Positions 8,668 through 17,568 of a stretch of DNA of 64,000 nt are shown here, piece after piece. The notes under the pieces are model-generated. The model saw only the letters and a list, made by a program, of their open reading frames with translations. It did not search any database and was not told the origin of the DNA. The DNA comes from Sphingorhabdus sp. EL138. Its GTDB lineage: Bacteria; Pseudomonadota; Alphaproteobacteria; Sphingomonadales; Sphingomonadaceae. The stretch is from positions 1 to 64,000 of the forward strand of contig NZ_OGVD01000001.1 of NCBI RefSeq assembly GCF_900258045.1. Direction: 5' to 3'. The translations under genes were made by a program, and so were the position numbers. Positions within the stretch are counted from its first letter, which is position 1. Each line of letters opens with the position of its first letter.

Positions 8668-8895
8668 TTATATTTTACTTGATTTCGGGGATTTAGCTGG
8701 CTGTAAACTTGCAAATATCAGGACAAATACCATAGCAAACGCTATGATAAAGAATGCCAATTGCAACCACCAAGCAAGTCTTTGATGCTCGTATGAAAAT
8801 GCAAAAATACCATAGATTATAAGGGCGTACCAACAGAACCCGTACGTTCCCATAAATTGCCGGTTATTAAATACGTTGTCGGCGCACATTTTCAT
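8668..8895 (-). CDS. small membrane protein with two transmembrane segments
   Basis: About 75 residues. The start at 8895 is chosen because AAAGGA lies about 8 nt upstream; a longer frame from 8976 has no such site. Two hydrophobic helices (around YGFCWYALIIYGIFAF and WWLQLAFFIIAFAMVFVLIFA) with a basic, Pro/Ser/Lys C-terminus. No family recognised. It is followed by another small membrane protein gene, so the pair may act together at the inner membrane. Confidence 0.5.
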   Translation of the reverse strand: MKMCADNVFNNRQFMGTYGFCWYALIIYGIFAFSYEHQRLAWWLQLAFFIIAFAMVFVLIFASLQPAKSPKSSKI

Positions 8896-9370
8896 GACCT
8901 GTTCCTTTCTTGCTACAGCCCGCCAATTTGGATTCTTAGAACCCGGACACGGTCTACAAAATGGGTGATGCTCCATATTCGGCCCAGAATATTCTAGAAT
9001 TATCTAGCTTTTAGAATCTTGCATGAGCATTTGATGCGTGACTTTTTCGAATACTCCCATCTAGGCCATAATTCGTGCAGCGGATGTCACTTGGGTTAAG
9101 CGGCGATTTGGTATGAGCCAAATGAACATAAGCTCTGGTTCAGATCTGTCTTTGATATTGAAAACCCTGCTCAATAGACCCGATTCAAAGATCCGTCGGA
9201 TGCCGAGAATCTTGAAACATATCAAAATTTGGAAGAATTTTGTAGATAATCTGCCAATCGAGGACATCAATTTGCGGTAATCGTGAATGTGACAGTTCAT
9301 TCTTCAACGCGATTTGATGATCGAGAGTGCTGTTGTGCACCACCATATGATCTTGAAAAAGGAAAAGAAA
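8896..9370. other. intergenic, no gene recognised
   Basis: About 475 bases between divergent genes. Short frames on both strands look random. It should carry the promoters of the small membrane operon (minus) and the rhodanese lipoprotein (plus). Confidence 0.4.
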
Positions 9371-9799
9371 ATGCATCATTTAAAAACAGCAGCAGGAATT
9401 GGCTCTATATTCGCGTTGATGTCTTGCGGTTCTGCGGATTCTCAAACGCAAACCCCTCAGGCTACTGCAAGTCAATCTTCGGTAACTATGGTAAACGTAA
9501 GCACTGCAAAAGCATTATTGGCGCAGGAAAAAGATGCGATACTGATAGACGTCCGCACCCCAGATGAATTTGCTGCCGGCCACATTGAAGGCGCGCAAAA
9601 TTTCGACCTTAGAAACCCGGATTTTGTCAATAAAATTGATAAGCTCGACAAGAATGAACATTATATTGTTTATTGTCGTTCCGGTGTACGTAGCGCCCAA
9701 GCGACTCAAATAATGGATGAACTTGGGTTCTCCAAAATCACTAATGTAGATGGCGGCATTACAGCCTGGATAGAAGCAGATTATCCTGTGGTTTCTTGA
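9371..9799 (+). CDS. rhodanese-like lipoprotein
   Basis: 142 residues from ATG 9371, preceded by AAAGGA at about 8 nt. The N-terminus is a lipoprotein signal with lipobox ALMSC, the lipidated Cys being residue 19. Then comes a low-complexity Gln/Thr/Ser linker and one rhodanese domain (IDVRTPDEFAAGHIEGA). The active-site loop is CRSGVRSA with Cys102. It probably handles persulfide sulfur, or acts as a thiol protein, in the periplasm, anchored to a membrane. A strong hairpin follows the stop codon, so it is likely monocistronic. Confidence 0.85.
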   Translation: MHHLKTAAGIGSIFALMSCGSADSQTQTPQATASQSSVTMVNVSTAKALLAQEKDAILIDVRTPDEFAAGHIEGAQNFDLRNPDFVNKIDKLDKNEHYIVYCRSGVRSAQATQIMDELGFSKITNVDGGITAWIEADYPVVS

Positions 9800-9809
9800 C
9801 GGTTTCGCG

Positions 9810-9842
9810 CCTGCTCGGCTGTGCTGTGAACAGCTGAGCAGG
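9810..9842 (+). terminator. intrinsic terminator-like hairpin after rhodanese gene
   Basis: 13-bp stem CCTGCTCGGCTGT / ACAGCTGAGCAGG with one G-U pair and a 7-nt loop, followed by TGTTTGGG. It begins 11 nt after the stop codon at 9799. Confidence 0.6.
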
Positions 9843-9964
9843 TGTTTGGGGGAGGAGCGGATAGCCGACTATCGTAACGCCATACTCTGCGGTTCCTCCC
9901 ATTCTTCCGATCCGAGAATTTATGAGACACCAAGAAAATTCTTAACACGAGGCCATTGCCGTTT

Positions 9965-11347
9965 TCATTCCTTTAACGGCTTGAGCGAACCCAAAAGAGT
10001 CGGAATAAATTCACTAACGGTCGGATGAATGTGAACGGCACGCTGCAGCGTTGTATAGGGCGCATCGGCGTACATATTAGTAAGGACGCTGTGGATAGCT
10101 TCGTCTCCATTCACACCAAGGATAGAGGCGCCGACAATTTTTTGTGTGTCGTCATCTACTAGGATTTTCATAAAGCCTTGTGTTTCACCGCGCTCCCGCG
10201 CACGTCCGATCTGATCCATCATTATCGTTCCCGTGAGCATGCTGCGTCCCGATGCGCGTGCCTGTTCCTCGGTCATTCCGGCGCGTCCCAACGGTGGATC
10301 GACATATAGGGCATAACAGGGGATACGATCGGTTACTGATCGTTTTTCACCATCCAGAAGATTGGCCGCAACAATTTCATAATCATTGTAGGATGTATGG
10401 GTAAAGGATCCGCGACCATTGCATTCACCTATTGCCCATATTCCCGGCACATTGGTGGAAAGTTGGTCATCGACCGTGATATAGCCATGCTCGTCATGAT
10501 GGATATTCGCCTCGTCCAAACCCAAATCATCGGTATTGGGTGTCCTACCCGTTGCAACGAACAAATGACTGCCGTGTATGGCAGGTGAGCCCTCATCACA
10601 CAGGACATCAGCAACGATTTCATCATGTTTGGATCGAACTGCGGTGCAATTTGCGTTCAAACGAAATTCTATTCCTTCTCGCGCCAATATGTCTCTTACG
10701 GCAGCGGATATATCTGGGTCTTCCCGCCGAATCAGTCGTTCTGACCGCTCGATTACCGTTACCTTACTGCCAAAACGCCGGTAAATCTGGGCAAATTCGA
10801 GACCAATATAACTACCCCCTATGATCACGAGATGTTCGGGTAGTTCATCAATACCCAATATCGTCGCGTTACTATGATAATCGACCGTTTCGAGCCCCTC
10901 TATGTTTGATGTTGAGGCTCTGGCTCCCACATTCAGAAAAATTCGAGGTGCCTGCAAAATATCGCCTTCGACCTCTACCGCATCAGGACCTTTTAGACGT
11001 GCATGGCCGCGAATGACTGTCAGGTTATCCGTTGCCTGCAACCAAGTTGTCAAACCTTGTTGAGACTGGTTTACAATACCATCCATCCGCGCTTTCACTC
11101 GCTTCATATCAACCGATATCTCATCTTCGATCATCACGCCATAATCGCCAGCACGTCGTGCATCATAGGCAACTCGCGCGCTGGCAACGAGCGTCTTCGT
11201 TGGTATGCAACCTGTGTTAACGCAGGTGCCGCCAAGCAATTTTCGTTCGATGAGCGCTGTTTTATATCCATCGGAAGCAAGGCGTGCGGCGAGCGATGGA
11301 CCCGCTTGACCACCACCAATGATAATAGCATCAAATTTGATTTTCAT
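9965..11347 (-). CDS. FAD-dependent pyridine nucleotide-disulfide oxidoreductase (mercuric-reductase-like)
   Basis: 460 residues, the class I flavoprotein disulfide reductase layout: FAD site GGGQAG near residue 11, redox disulfide GGTCVNTGCIPTK (Cys42/Cys47), NAD(P) site GGSYIG and a C-terminal dimerisation domain ending in HIHPTVSEF, whose His serves the partner active site. It lacks the N-terminal metal-binding domain and C-terminal vicinal cysteines of true mercuric reductase, so mercury reduction is not supported. It is also not an obvious lipoamide dehydrogenase or glutathione reductase. Divergent from the carotenoid oxygenase gene, with 279 bases between them. Confidence 0.85.
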   Translation of the reverse strand: MKIKFDAIIIGGGQAGPSLAARLASDGYKTALIERKLLGGTCVNTGCIPTKTLVASARVAYDARRAGDYGVMIEDEISVDMKRVKARMDGIVNQSQQGLTTWLQATDNLTVIRGHARLKGPDAVEVEGDILQAPRIFLNVGARASTSNIEGLETVDYHSNATILGIDELPEHLVIIGGSYIGLEFAQIYRRFGSKVTVIERSERLIRREDPDISAAVRDILAREGIEFRLNANCTAVRSKHDEIVADVLCDEGSPAIHGSHLFVATGRTPNTDDLGLDEANIHHDEHGYITVDDQLSTNVPGIWAIGECNGRGSFTHTSYNDYEIVAANLLDGEKRSVTDRIPCYALYVDPPLGRAGMTEEQARASGRSMLTGTIMMDQIGRARERGETQGFMKILVDDDTQKIVGASILGVNGDEAIHSVLTNMYADAPYTTLQRAVHIHPTVSEFIPTLLGSLKPLKE

Positions 11348-11626
11348 GGTACCTCTGAATATGTACGGAATTTAGGTTCTGCATTAGCAATCCTAGTTAT
11401 TGAACCCTACAGGACAAGTGAAAATCTCAGTAAGATAAGTTATCCTGTATTTATCGAGTTGCCGAGATTACATTCATATTAGTCGTATGCGGGAGTTTGA
11501 TATTTCAGATTCTTGCGCAGGCCATAGATTGTGACGGTTTGGCAATCTTTGGATCTGGTGCGATCATGATTCTGTTGGCCAGCAACACAAGTGATGCCAG
11601 TATTTGAAATAATATAGGATGAACAG

Positions 11627-12958
11627 ATGACGATTTCCGAAACTGCGGCAGACCCGAAACCGTTCTGGCTCAGCGATAATTTTGCTCCGGTTTTTTCAGA
11701 AACGACGGAGCATGAATTGTCAGTTACCCGCACCATTCCAACCGAACTGAAGGGTCGATATTTCCGTAATGGTGCCAATCCTCCATCTGGAAAAAGTGAA
11801 GACTGGTTCCTTGCTTGCGGCATGATTCACGGTGTCGAACTCAATGGCGGAAAAGCTACATGGTATCGTAATCGCTATATCCAGACCCCTTTGCTCGAAG
11901 AAGAGACACCGAGTCAGGAATCGCGGATGAAACTAGAAAACTCCATCGCCAATACGCATATCGTGGGACATGCGGGTAAAATTTTGGCTCTCGCCGAGTT
12001 AAGCCTACCCATTGAGGTCTCAAAAGATCTCGAGACACGCGGGCCCTATACGTTCGGCGGCAAGCTTAATGCCAATATGACGGCCCATCCCAAAATATGT
12101 CCGATAACCGGCGAGATGTTATTCTTTGGATATAGCTTCATGCCGCCTTTTCTGACCTACCACCGGGCATCAGCTTCTGGAGAGCTTATTCAAACCGAGG
12201 TGATTGACGTCAAAGGCGGCACCATGGCCCATGATTTCAATATCACAGAAAACTATGTGATATTCATGGACCTACCCATTGTCTTTGACATGAAGCTAAG
12301 AATGGAAGGCGGTCTTGGTATCAGGTTTGACGATGAATATGGCGCTCGACTAGGTATCATGCCGCGCAATGGCAACAGCGAAGATGTGATCTGGTTCGAG
12401 ATCGACCCTTGCTACATTTATCACACCATGAACGCTTATGAGGATGGTGATGAGGTTGTTCTGGATGGCTGCCGGTTGGTTGGGTATATGACTGAAGGTA
12501 TGGTCAAGCCGCCGTTGCCTAAGCTTTATCAGTGGCGAATGAACCTGAAAACCGGGGCGGTTACCGAACGGCAGATAGACGATTTGGGAGTGGATTTTCC
12601 TAGAGTTCCGGACAGCAAGGTCGGACAGCCCTATCGCTATGGATATACGGCCGAATTCGGTCAGGATACACCGACGGTAGTTGCCTTTCATAAATATGAC
12701 ATGCCGACGGGAAATAAAACTTCACACCATCTGAAAAACGGACGCACCGGGAGCGAAGCTGTTTTCGTCCCTGCAGCGAACGGCACATCAGAGGATGACG
12801 GATATTTGATGAGCTATGTTTACGATCCGGCTGCAGACAAAAGTGATCTGATAATCTTGGATGCAAAAAACATAGAAAACGATCCTATCGCGGTAATTCA
12901 CTTACCAGCGAGAGTTCCCGCCGGCTTTCACGGCAGCTGGATTGCCGATTCCGAATAA
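11627..12958 (+). CDS. carotenoid oxygenase / lignostilbene dioxygenase family protein
   Basis: 443 residues. Non-haem iron enzyme of the family that splits C=C bonds in carotenoids, stilbenes or phenylpropenes. The four iron-binding histidines are visible: His154 (MTAHPK), His202 (MAHDF), His266 (YHTMNA) and His435 (FHGSW). RYFRNGANPP near residue 45 is the usual N-terminal propeller motif. No signal peptide, so cytosolic. The start at 11627 has AGGATGA upstream. Followed by a member of the REP-like palindrome family at 13048. Confidence 0.9.
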   Translation: MTISETAADPKPFWLSDNFAPVFSETTEHELSVTRTIPTELKGRYFRNGANPPSGKSEDWFLACGMIHGVELNGGKATWYRNRYIQTPLLEEETPSQESRMKLENSIANTHIVGHAGKILALAELSLPIEVSKDLETRGPYTFGGKLNANMTAHPKICPITGEMLFFGYSFMPPFLTYHRASASGELIQTEVIDVKGGTMAHDFNITENYVIFMDLPIVFDMKLRMEGGLGIRFDDEYGARLGIMPRNGNSEDVIWFEIDPCYIYHTMNAYEDGDEVVLDGCRLVGYMTEGMVKPPLPKLYQWRMNLKTGAVTERQIDDLGVDFPRVPDSKVGQPYRYGYTAEFGQDTPTVVAFHKYDMPTGNKTSHHLKNGRTGSEAVFVPAANGTSEDDGYLMSYVYDPAADKSDLIILDAKNIENDPIAVIHLPARVPAGFHGSWIADSE

Positions 12959-13047
12959 GGTCCCGTTATTTAGGCTCGATATAAGATAACTTTTGTAGAT
13001 GGCTGGGAACTAGTCGAATCGAAAAGGCCGATTATGGCGCCTCACAA

Positions 13048-13073
13048 TGTCCGCTTTCGGGATAAAGCGGACA
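13048..13073. repeat. REP-like palindrome, copy 1
   Basis: TGTCCGCTTT, six-base loop, AAAGCGGACA: a perfect inverted repeat. Related copies lie at 14140, 17062 and 17501, each shortly after a gene. The core TCCGCTTTCGGGAT is shared by all four. Confidence 0.75.
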
Positions 13074-13225
13074 CAACGCTAAAGTCTACTAAGGGTGCAG
13101 AAGCAGATGTTAGAAATCAGTTCATTGTCACCGAAGTCACTGTCCGTTTCCTATTGAATTATGCACAATCCCTCCAATAATGAAGCAAGTTGCGAACACC
13201 AAACAATAAACTATGATCGATAGCC

Positions 13226-14131
13226 ATGTGGCGATCGCATTTTGTTGTACTGGGTGAGGAACCTTCCGAGAATAATCTTGCACGGGTTAAAGACGGGTAT
13301 CAGCTTTTTCGCGAGACTCGCACCAGCCTATACTATCTAGCCGCACACAGTAAGCCGCTGGCGCGGCGTCCGGACTTCGGGCAATTTCTGGATCGGAAAA
13401 TCTTGCAAAAGATCGATGCATCTTTTCTGGAACGCTTTTTGTCCGGAGAAAGTGGTGCGGTAGACGTTAAGAATCATGAAGTAAACTTCGACCTTATTCA
13501 ATGCGCAGCGACATTGTCGAAGCAGCTTCAAATGCATGTTTTGGCGGCTGAAGATACTGATGACGAATATGGTATGGCAGTCGGTGTGGGGAACGGTGCA
13601 GTCACATATTTGCGCTTCAAAACAATGCTCAAGGAATCACCGGAAGATAAAGGAGCGGTTGAAGTTGTCTACACATCTGAGATTGGCTTCTCGATTGACC
13701 GTGAACCTGCCGATGATGCTTATGGTGTTGCGCAAAAAGCTATTGACGAAGTGTACGGCGAATCTGAGTTGAACCTATACAATTACAGTGACGCTAAGCC
13801 CACTCGCGCAGAAGCTAGGAAGCATACAGCCGCCAGCAAGCTATCGGTCCAAGCTTATCTCGACAGCTATGGGGTGTTTAAGCGCCTCAGCCATGCACCG
13901 CCGCAACTCACCACTCTTGAACGAATTTTAAGACCCTTTCAATTTCTGATGTCAGCGATTTTCATCCCTTTCTTGTTTGTTGGCATGATGATTTATGTGA
14001 TGATCTATGCAGGGAAACAGGATGTCGATCAGGACCCAAGTCCTTCGAAGTTGGGCTTGATTGGCCTAATAGTATTGGCGTTTCCCCTTTGGTTTTTGGT
14101 TTGGCTGGTGCGGAAGATATTGGGATATTGA
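13226..14131 (+). CDS. uncharacterised protein with C-terminal membrane anchor
   Basis: 301 residues, family not recognised. The soluble N-terminal part (about 1-225) is mixed alpha/beta with no clear motif. Two hydrophobic helices follow (FQFLMSAIFIPFLFVGMMIY and LGLIGLIVLAFPLWFLVWLV) with a short basic tail, so the soluble part likely faces the cytoplasm. No signal peptide. No strong ribosome site at ATG 13226, so the start is uncertain. It lies between two copies of the REP-like repeat and is probably transcribed alone. Confidence 0.6.
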   Translation: MWRSHFVVLGEEPSENNLARVKDGYQLFRETRTSLYYLAAHSKPLARRPDFGQFLDRKILQKIDASFLERFLSGESGAVDVKNHEVNFDLIQCAATLSKQLQMHVLAAEDTDDEYGMAVGVGNGAVTYLRFKTMLKESPEDKGAVEVVYTSEIGFSIDREPADDAYGVAQKAIDEVYGESELNLYNYSDAKPTRAEARKHTAASKLSVQAYLDSYGVFKRLSHAPPQLTTLERILRPFQFLMSAIFIPFLFVGMMIYVMIYAGKQDVDQDPSPSKLGLIGLIVLAFPLWFLVWLVRKILGY

Positions 14132-14139
14132 TCCGAAAC

Positions 14140-14162
14140 GTCCGCTTTCGGGATGAAGCAGC
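14140..14162. repeat. REP-like palindrome, copy 2 (degenerate right arm)
   Basis: GTCCGCTTTCGGGATGAAGC followed by AG in place of the expected GGAC. It starts nine bases after the preceding stop codon. A downstream stretch ending AAAAGCAGACATTAA looks like a further partial unit. Confidence 0.65.
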
Positions 14163-14229
14163 CAGCGACCGCTATGGGCGCAAAAGCAGACATTAACCTT
14201 TCGTAGCCAGTCGTCGCCCTATATTTTGC

Positions 14230-15369
14230 TCATGACCCTCCGGCCTGCATTGTTAAAAACGCAACAAAGCCAGGGTTAGGGAACAATTCTTTCACGGCGT
14301 CCCGGATGACTTTTCTTCCATTGGCACCATTGGTAAAAATTACCGCTCCTTGCCTTTTTGTTGGGGAATAAAAGGCCAAAGTATGTTCTCCAACGTCACC
14401 GCCGCCGTGCATTACAATTGGCCCTGCTTCATCTCCAAAAATCGTCCAGCCTAGTCCGAATCCGAGAATGGTAGGGCAGACTTCTTTTTCAATTCGCCCG
14501 GATGCACATAGCCCATCAGCTTGATTGTCACGAACGTTAAAGCGTGAGACAGAAAGACCGGATTCCAATCCACTTTTGTCCAGTGCTAACACCATGAATC
14601 GGGCATAGTCCCCGATGGTGGTATGTACGTCATCAGCTGCATTCCATTCCTTGCGCACTGATAAACTTACCGGTTTTCCATCTTGCCCATGCGGGACAGC
14701 AACGCGCCCAGCAAACCAAGGCTTTTCTGTAAAACTCGTGCTTTCCATTCCAAAAGGACGAAAGATCGTTTCCGCCACCAAGTCCTCGAAAGGCTTTTTC
14801 AACTTGCTCTGAACGAAGCGACCTACATAGTTGAAACCTTCTCCCGAATATCCAAAATGCGTATCTGGGGCAGCTTTAAACGATAACTTGTTATCGGTCT
14901 GATAACGCCAGTTTGGAAAACCGGTCCGATGCTGCAAAACCATGCGGGGCGTAAGCAACTGGTGGCGTGGATCGTCGATTATATCAGGATCAACCCATGC
15001 CGTGGCCATGCTCTCATCAAGATCAATCGTCCCTTGATCTGCCAGACGCAGAATAGTTTCGGTGACCAGCGGTTTGGTCAGCGAGGCGATATTATAAAGT
15101 GTATCCTGGCTTGCAGATTTTCCTTTGGATTGATTGCCATAAACAGCGGTCCAAGCCACTTTGCCGTCTTCCATCCAGGCAATCGCCACGCTTGGTACGT
15201 TCGTTTTCGCCAACCATTGCGGTGCAAGAAGGTCGATGCGTACTTTCTTTGCATCCGTGACAGCGCTGGTATTGTTGGTAGTCGAAGAAAACGCCGTTTC
15301 TGCCGAAGCTTGATTGTTAGAAATCAAAGTTAGAACCGGAGCCAGTAAGAATGCAGTATATTGAATCAT
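14230..15369 (-). CDS. serine beta-lactamase-fold hydrolase (class C-like), exported
   Basis: 379 residues with an N-terminal signal peptide (about residues 1-23, ending NQASA). The nucleophile motif SxxK is S96-L-T-K99 in YNIASLTKPL. The second motif is YSG rather than the YxN of AmpC. HGGGDVGEH in the last third takes the place of the KTG motif. This pattern fits the esterase EstB/D-aminopeptidase/penicillin-binding side of the family, so true beta-lactamase activity should not be assumed. Divergent from a MarR regulator; a palindrome between them (15404-15429) may link their control. Confidence 0.8.
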   Translation of the reverse strand: MIQYTAFLLAPVLTLISNNQASAETAFSSTTNNTSAVTDAKKVRIDLLAPQWLAKTNVPSVAIAWMEDGKVAWTAVYGNQSKGKSASQDTLYNIASLTKPLVTETILRLADQGTIDLDESMATAWVDPDIIDDPRHQLLTPRMVLQHRTGFPNWRYQTDNKLSFKAAPDTHFGYSGEGFNYVGRFVQSKLKKPFEDLVAETIFRPFGMESTSFTEKPWFAGRVAVPHGQDGKPVSLSVRKEWNAADDVHTTIGDYARFMVLALDKSGLESGLSVSRFNVRDNQADGLCASGRIEKEVCPTILGFGLGWTIFGDEAGPIVMHGGGDVGEHTLAFYSPTKRQGAVIFTNGANGRKVIRDAVKELFPNPGFVAFLTMQAGGS

Positions 15370-15403
15370 CGCGGAGCACCCATTATTCAGATTAAGGATA
15401 GAT

Positions 15404-15429
15404 GTATCTGTGTACTAATACAGTGATAC
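15404..15429. promoter_or_regulatory. candidate MarR operator palindrome
   Basis: Inverted repeat of the form GTATC..TGTA..TA..TACA..GATAC over 26 bp, between the divergent serine-hydrolase and MarR genes. A weaker partial repeat with GTAAGTAGTTAC lies just before the MarR start, and both are followed by TACTCATA. Placement and symmetry fit an autoregulated MarR site. Confidence 0.4.
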
Positions 15430-15575
15430 TCATACGGCGCAATATCAATTATGGAATTCGCACTCCTTTGAATTGGCGATTGCTGTGCTTGTAAAAGTAG
15501 GCATCGGATGAAACCAAATAGCCCGTATTACTAATTAGGCTTGACTCAAAGATATTTATGTAAGTAGTTACTCAT

Positions 15576-16094
15576 ATGGGAAAAGACTATCTCCGAGATG
15601 CAGGAGTGAAGGTGCTGGGTACTCGGCTCCGGCGCTTGTTTGAAAGGCTCAATGGCAATGTTACGGCATTGTATCGTGAGGAACTGGGGTTTGAGCAGCG
15701 CTGGTTTGCTCTTGGCATGCTTCTGCGCGAGCAAGGGGCCATCGACAGCGGAACAGCTGCCTCAATGCTTGGACAGAGTCACGTGGCAGTCGTGCAAGTT
15801 GTCAAAGCAATGGAGAAAGCTGACCTGATTGAGAGGAAATCTCATTCTAGCGATCGACGACGCAAAATGCTGCATTTAACGCCGTTCGGTTCCTCACAAT
15901 TAGCAAAAGCCGATGCAATATCCGACCAAGTGCAGTTGGCTGCCGAAAGCTTGCTTGATGAAGCAGCACCGGGTTTTATGAACATGGTTGATGCATTGGA
16001 TGATGCCTTGGAAAAACGCGATTTTGCGTTACGGATAGAAGATACGTTGAAAGGAAGGACGATCAGCAATGATTATGCAAACACTGATCATTAG
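15576..16094 (+). CDS. MarR-family transcriptional regulator
   Basis: 172 residues. The central winged helix-turn-helix has a recognition region near SMLGQSHVAVVQVVKAMEKADLIERKSHSSDRRRKMLHLTPFG; the DRR wing motif is typical of MarR. Helices at both ends would form the dimer. The 3' end overlaps the S41 protease start by 26 bases, so the two genes are co-transcribed. Divergent from the serine hydrolase, with a candidate palindromic operator in the shared upstream region. Confidence 0.85.
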   Translation: MGKDYLRDAGVKVLGTRLRRLFERLNGNVTALYREELGFEQRWFALGMLLREQGAIDSGTAASMLGQSHVAVVQVVKAMEKADLIERKSHSSDRRRKMLHLTPFGSSQLAKADAISDQVQLAAESLLDEAAPGFMNMVDALDDALEKRDFALRIEDTLKGRTISNDYANTDH

Positions 16095-17004
16095 CGCTGC
16101 CGCCATGGGCGTATGCGCGGAAGAACGCATAGCCGTCGTTGAGATTGCCGACGCAATTGAAACAAGGTACGTTCTGGAATCGAACGCAAAAATAAGCGCC
16201 GAAACTTTGCGAAGGAAAAACTTGCTCGGAACATATGATGAGCATTGTGAAGATGGCGTAGCTTTCGCAGATTTTCTGACACGACATCTCCGGGAAGTAA
16301 CCGGTGACAAGCATTTCTATGTGGAATTTACAGCTGGCCCAAACAACTCGGACGGCGAAGATTGGGTTGCCGAATGGCGCAAAGAAGCCGCATCAAATGC
16401 ATTTGGGGTAAAACATGTTGAACGGTTCGAGGGTAATATTGCCTATTTGGCTCTCTCGAGTTTTTACGAATATGAGCCCGCCGAACGAGCATTGGCGAGC
16501 GCGTTCGAGCTTTTGTCGACCAGCGATGCAGCAATTGTTGACTTGCGAGGAAATGGTGGGGGATCTCCGGAGACTGCTTGGCCAATCGAATGGACATTCA
16601 AAGAGGCCAACAACCCTATTCAGCGTAAAATGGAAACCCGAGTCAGTGAGCCAGAAAAATTGGAAGAACCCAGTTTGAGCTGGCCAAGATACGGTGCCAA
16701 ACGACCGTTGGTCATTCTGATGAACAAATCTAGCTTCTCCGCATCTGAAGCCGTTGCATATGGATTGCAGGCTGAGGGGAGAGCCATCATTATAGGAGAG
16801 CGCAGCGGCGGCGGCGCGCACATGCTGGGTGATGGAGTATCGGTAACTGGCGGATGGAAAATAGGTATTCCCGAAACGCGACCGGTTAACCGCATCACCG
16901 GTACAAATTGGGAAGATGAAGGCGTTGTCCCCGATGTGGAAGTTTCGTCAGACAAGGCATTGGCACGTGCTTTGGTCTATTTACGAGGCAAGCTTTCGAA
17001 CTAG
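16069..17004 (+). CDS. S41-family peptidase (tail-specific/IRBP-like), exported
   Basis: 311 residues. A short N-terminal signal peptide (about residues 1-17, ending GVCA). The protease core has DLRGNGGGS around residue 158 and the nucleophile region SSFSASEAV with probable catalytic Ser224. ERSGGGAH and the terminal EGVVPDVEV are also family features. No PDZ domain is evident, as in IRBP-like members. Overlap with the MarR gene and divergence from an exported serine hydrolase suggest a small cell-envelope module under MarR control. Confidence 0.8.
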   Translation: MIMQTLIISAAAMGVCAEERIAVVEIADAIETRYVLESNAKISAETLRRKNLLGTYDEHCEDGVAFADFLTRHLREVTGDKHFYVEFTAGPNNSDGEDWVAEWRKEAASNAFGVKHVERFEGNIAYLALSSFYEYEPAERALASAFELLSTSDAAIVDLRGNGGGSPETAWPIEWTFKEANNPIQRKMETRVSEPEKLEEPSLSWPRYGAKRPLVILMNKSSFSASEAVAYGLQAEGRAIIIGERSGGGAHMLGDGVSVTGGWKIGIPETRPVNRITGTNWEDEGVVPDVEVSSDKALARALVYLRGKLSN

Positions 17005-17061
17005 CTTTAGGCAGGCTGGTTTCCCGAAGTGCTGACAAAAGCGATGGCACTGACAAACCAA

Positions 17062-17087
17062 TGTCCGCTTTCGGGATGTTGCAGACA
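17062..17087. repeat. REP-like palindrome, copy 3
   Basis: TGTCCGCTTTCGGGATGTTGCAGACA: the outer arms and core match the other copies, the inner right arm is diverged. It lies between the protease stop (17004) and the next gene. Confidence 0.7.
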
Positions 17088-17112
17088 TAGAAAAACGTAG
17101 TAAGCTCTCCAA

Positions 17113-17496
17113 ATGGCCATTTACAAACGAAATGCCGTATTTCCAGATTGGGAACCGGTTCCATGGACTAAGGTTTGGAGCGCCGCTGATCGGCAGGAAG
17201 AAGGATTCCACGAACGTGCTCTCAAACAAATTGCTTGGCAAAAAATTCGTTGGGAAGATTTACCTGAAGGCGGGATATTTGGACATCAAAAGGACTGGTT
17301 ACAGTCAAAGGATATAAGCCATTTCACAACTCTAAACGGTGAAGACTTGTTCTTGATAGACAATACCTGGTTTGGGTTCCCTGATCCTCCGAGATGGGGC
17401 TTAGTATCTCGTCTCCCTGTTCAGAATGAGTTGCCTTGGCAGCATTGGGGGCATTTTCCTGATTTACCGACCGCGTGGCAACTAGAAGTCCAATAG
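17113..17496 (+). CDS. uncharacterised small protein
   Basis: 127 residues, unusually rich in Trp, Pro and Asp, with no signal peptide or membrane helix. The frame ends just before a REP-like repeat. No domain recognised. The composition looks like a folded globular protein rather than a random frame. Confidence 0.55.
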   Translation: MAIYKRNAVFPDWEPVPWTKVWSAADRQEEGFHERALKQIAWQKIRWEDLPEGGIFGHQKDWLQSKDISHFTTLNGEDLFLIDNTWFGFPDPPRWGLVSRLPVQNELPWQHWGHFPDLPTAWQLEVQ

Positions 17497-17500
17497 CTAG

Positions 17501-17527
17501 TATCCGCTTTCGGGATGAAGCGGACAC
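17501..17527. repeat. REP-like palindrome, copy 4
   Basis: TATCCGCTTTCGGGATGAAGCGGACAC. The symmetry extends outward to CTAG on both sides, making this the longest palindrome of the set. It lies between the convergent genes ending at 17496 and 17569 and could act as a bidirectional terminator. Confidence 0.75.
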
Positions 17528-17568
17528 TAGCTTGTGCGCTCGGCGATCCGATTGAGGTGGCGAGGTTT

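Noticed and set aside
9061-9379. Two overlapping minus-strand frames upstream of the rhodanese gene
   Set aside because: AT-rich random-looking translation, no ribosome site, overlapping each other and the rhodanese start region.
9965-11347. Mercuric reductase (merA) and a mercury-resistance operon
   Set aside because: The redox disulfide is present but the C-terminal vicinal cysteines and N-terminal metal-binding domain are absent, and no merR, merT or merP is nearby.
14230-15369. AmpC-type beta-lactamase resistance gene with MarR control
   Set aside because: SxxK is present but YxN reads YSG and KTG is replaced by HGG, which fits esterase or peptidase relatives better; resistance is not supported.
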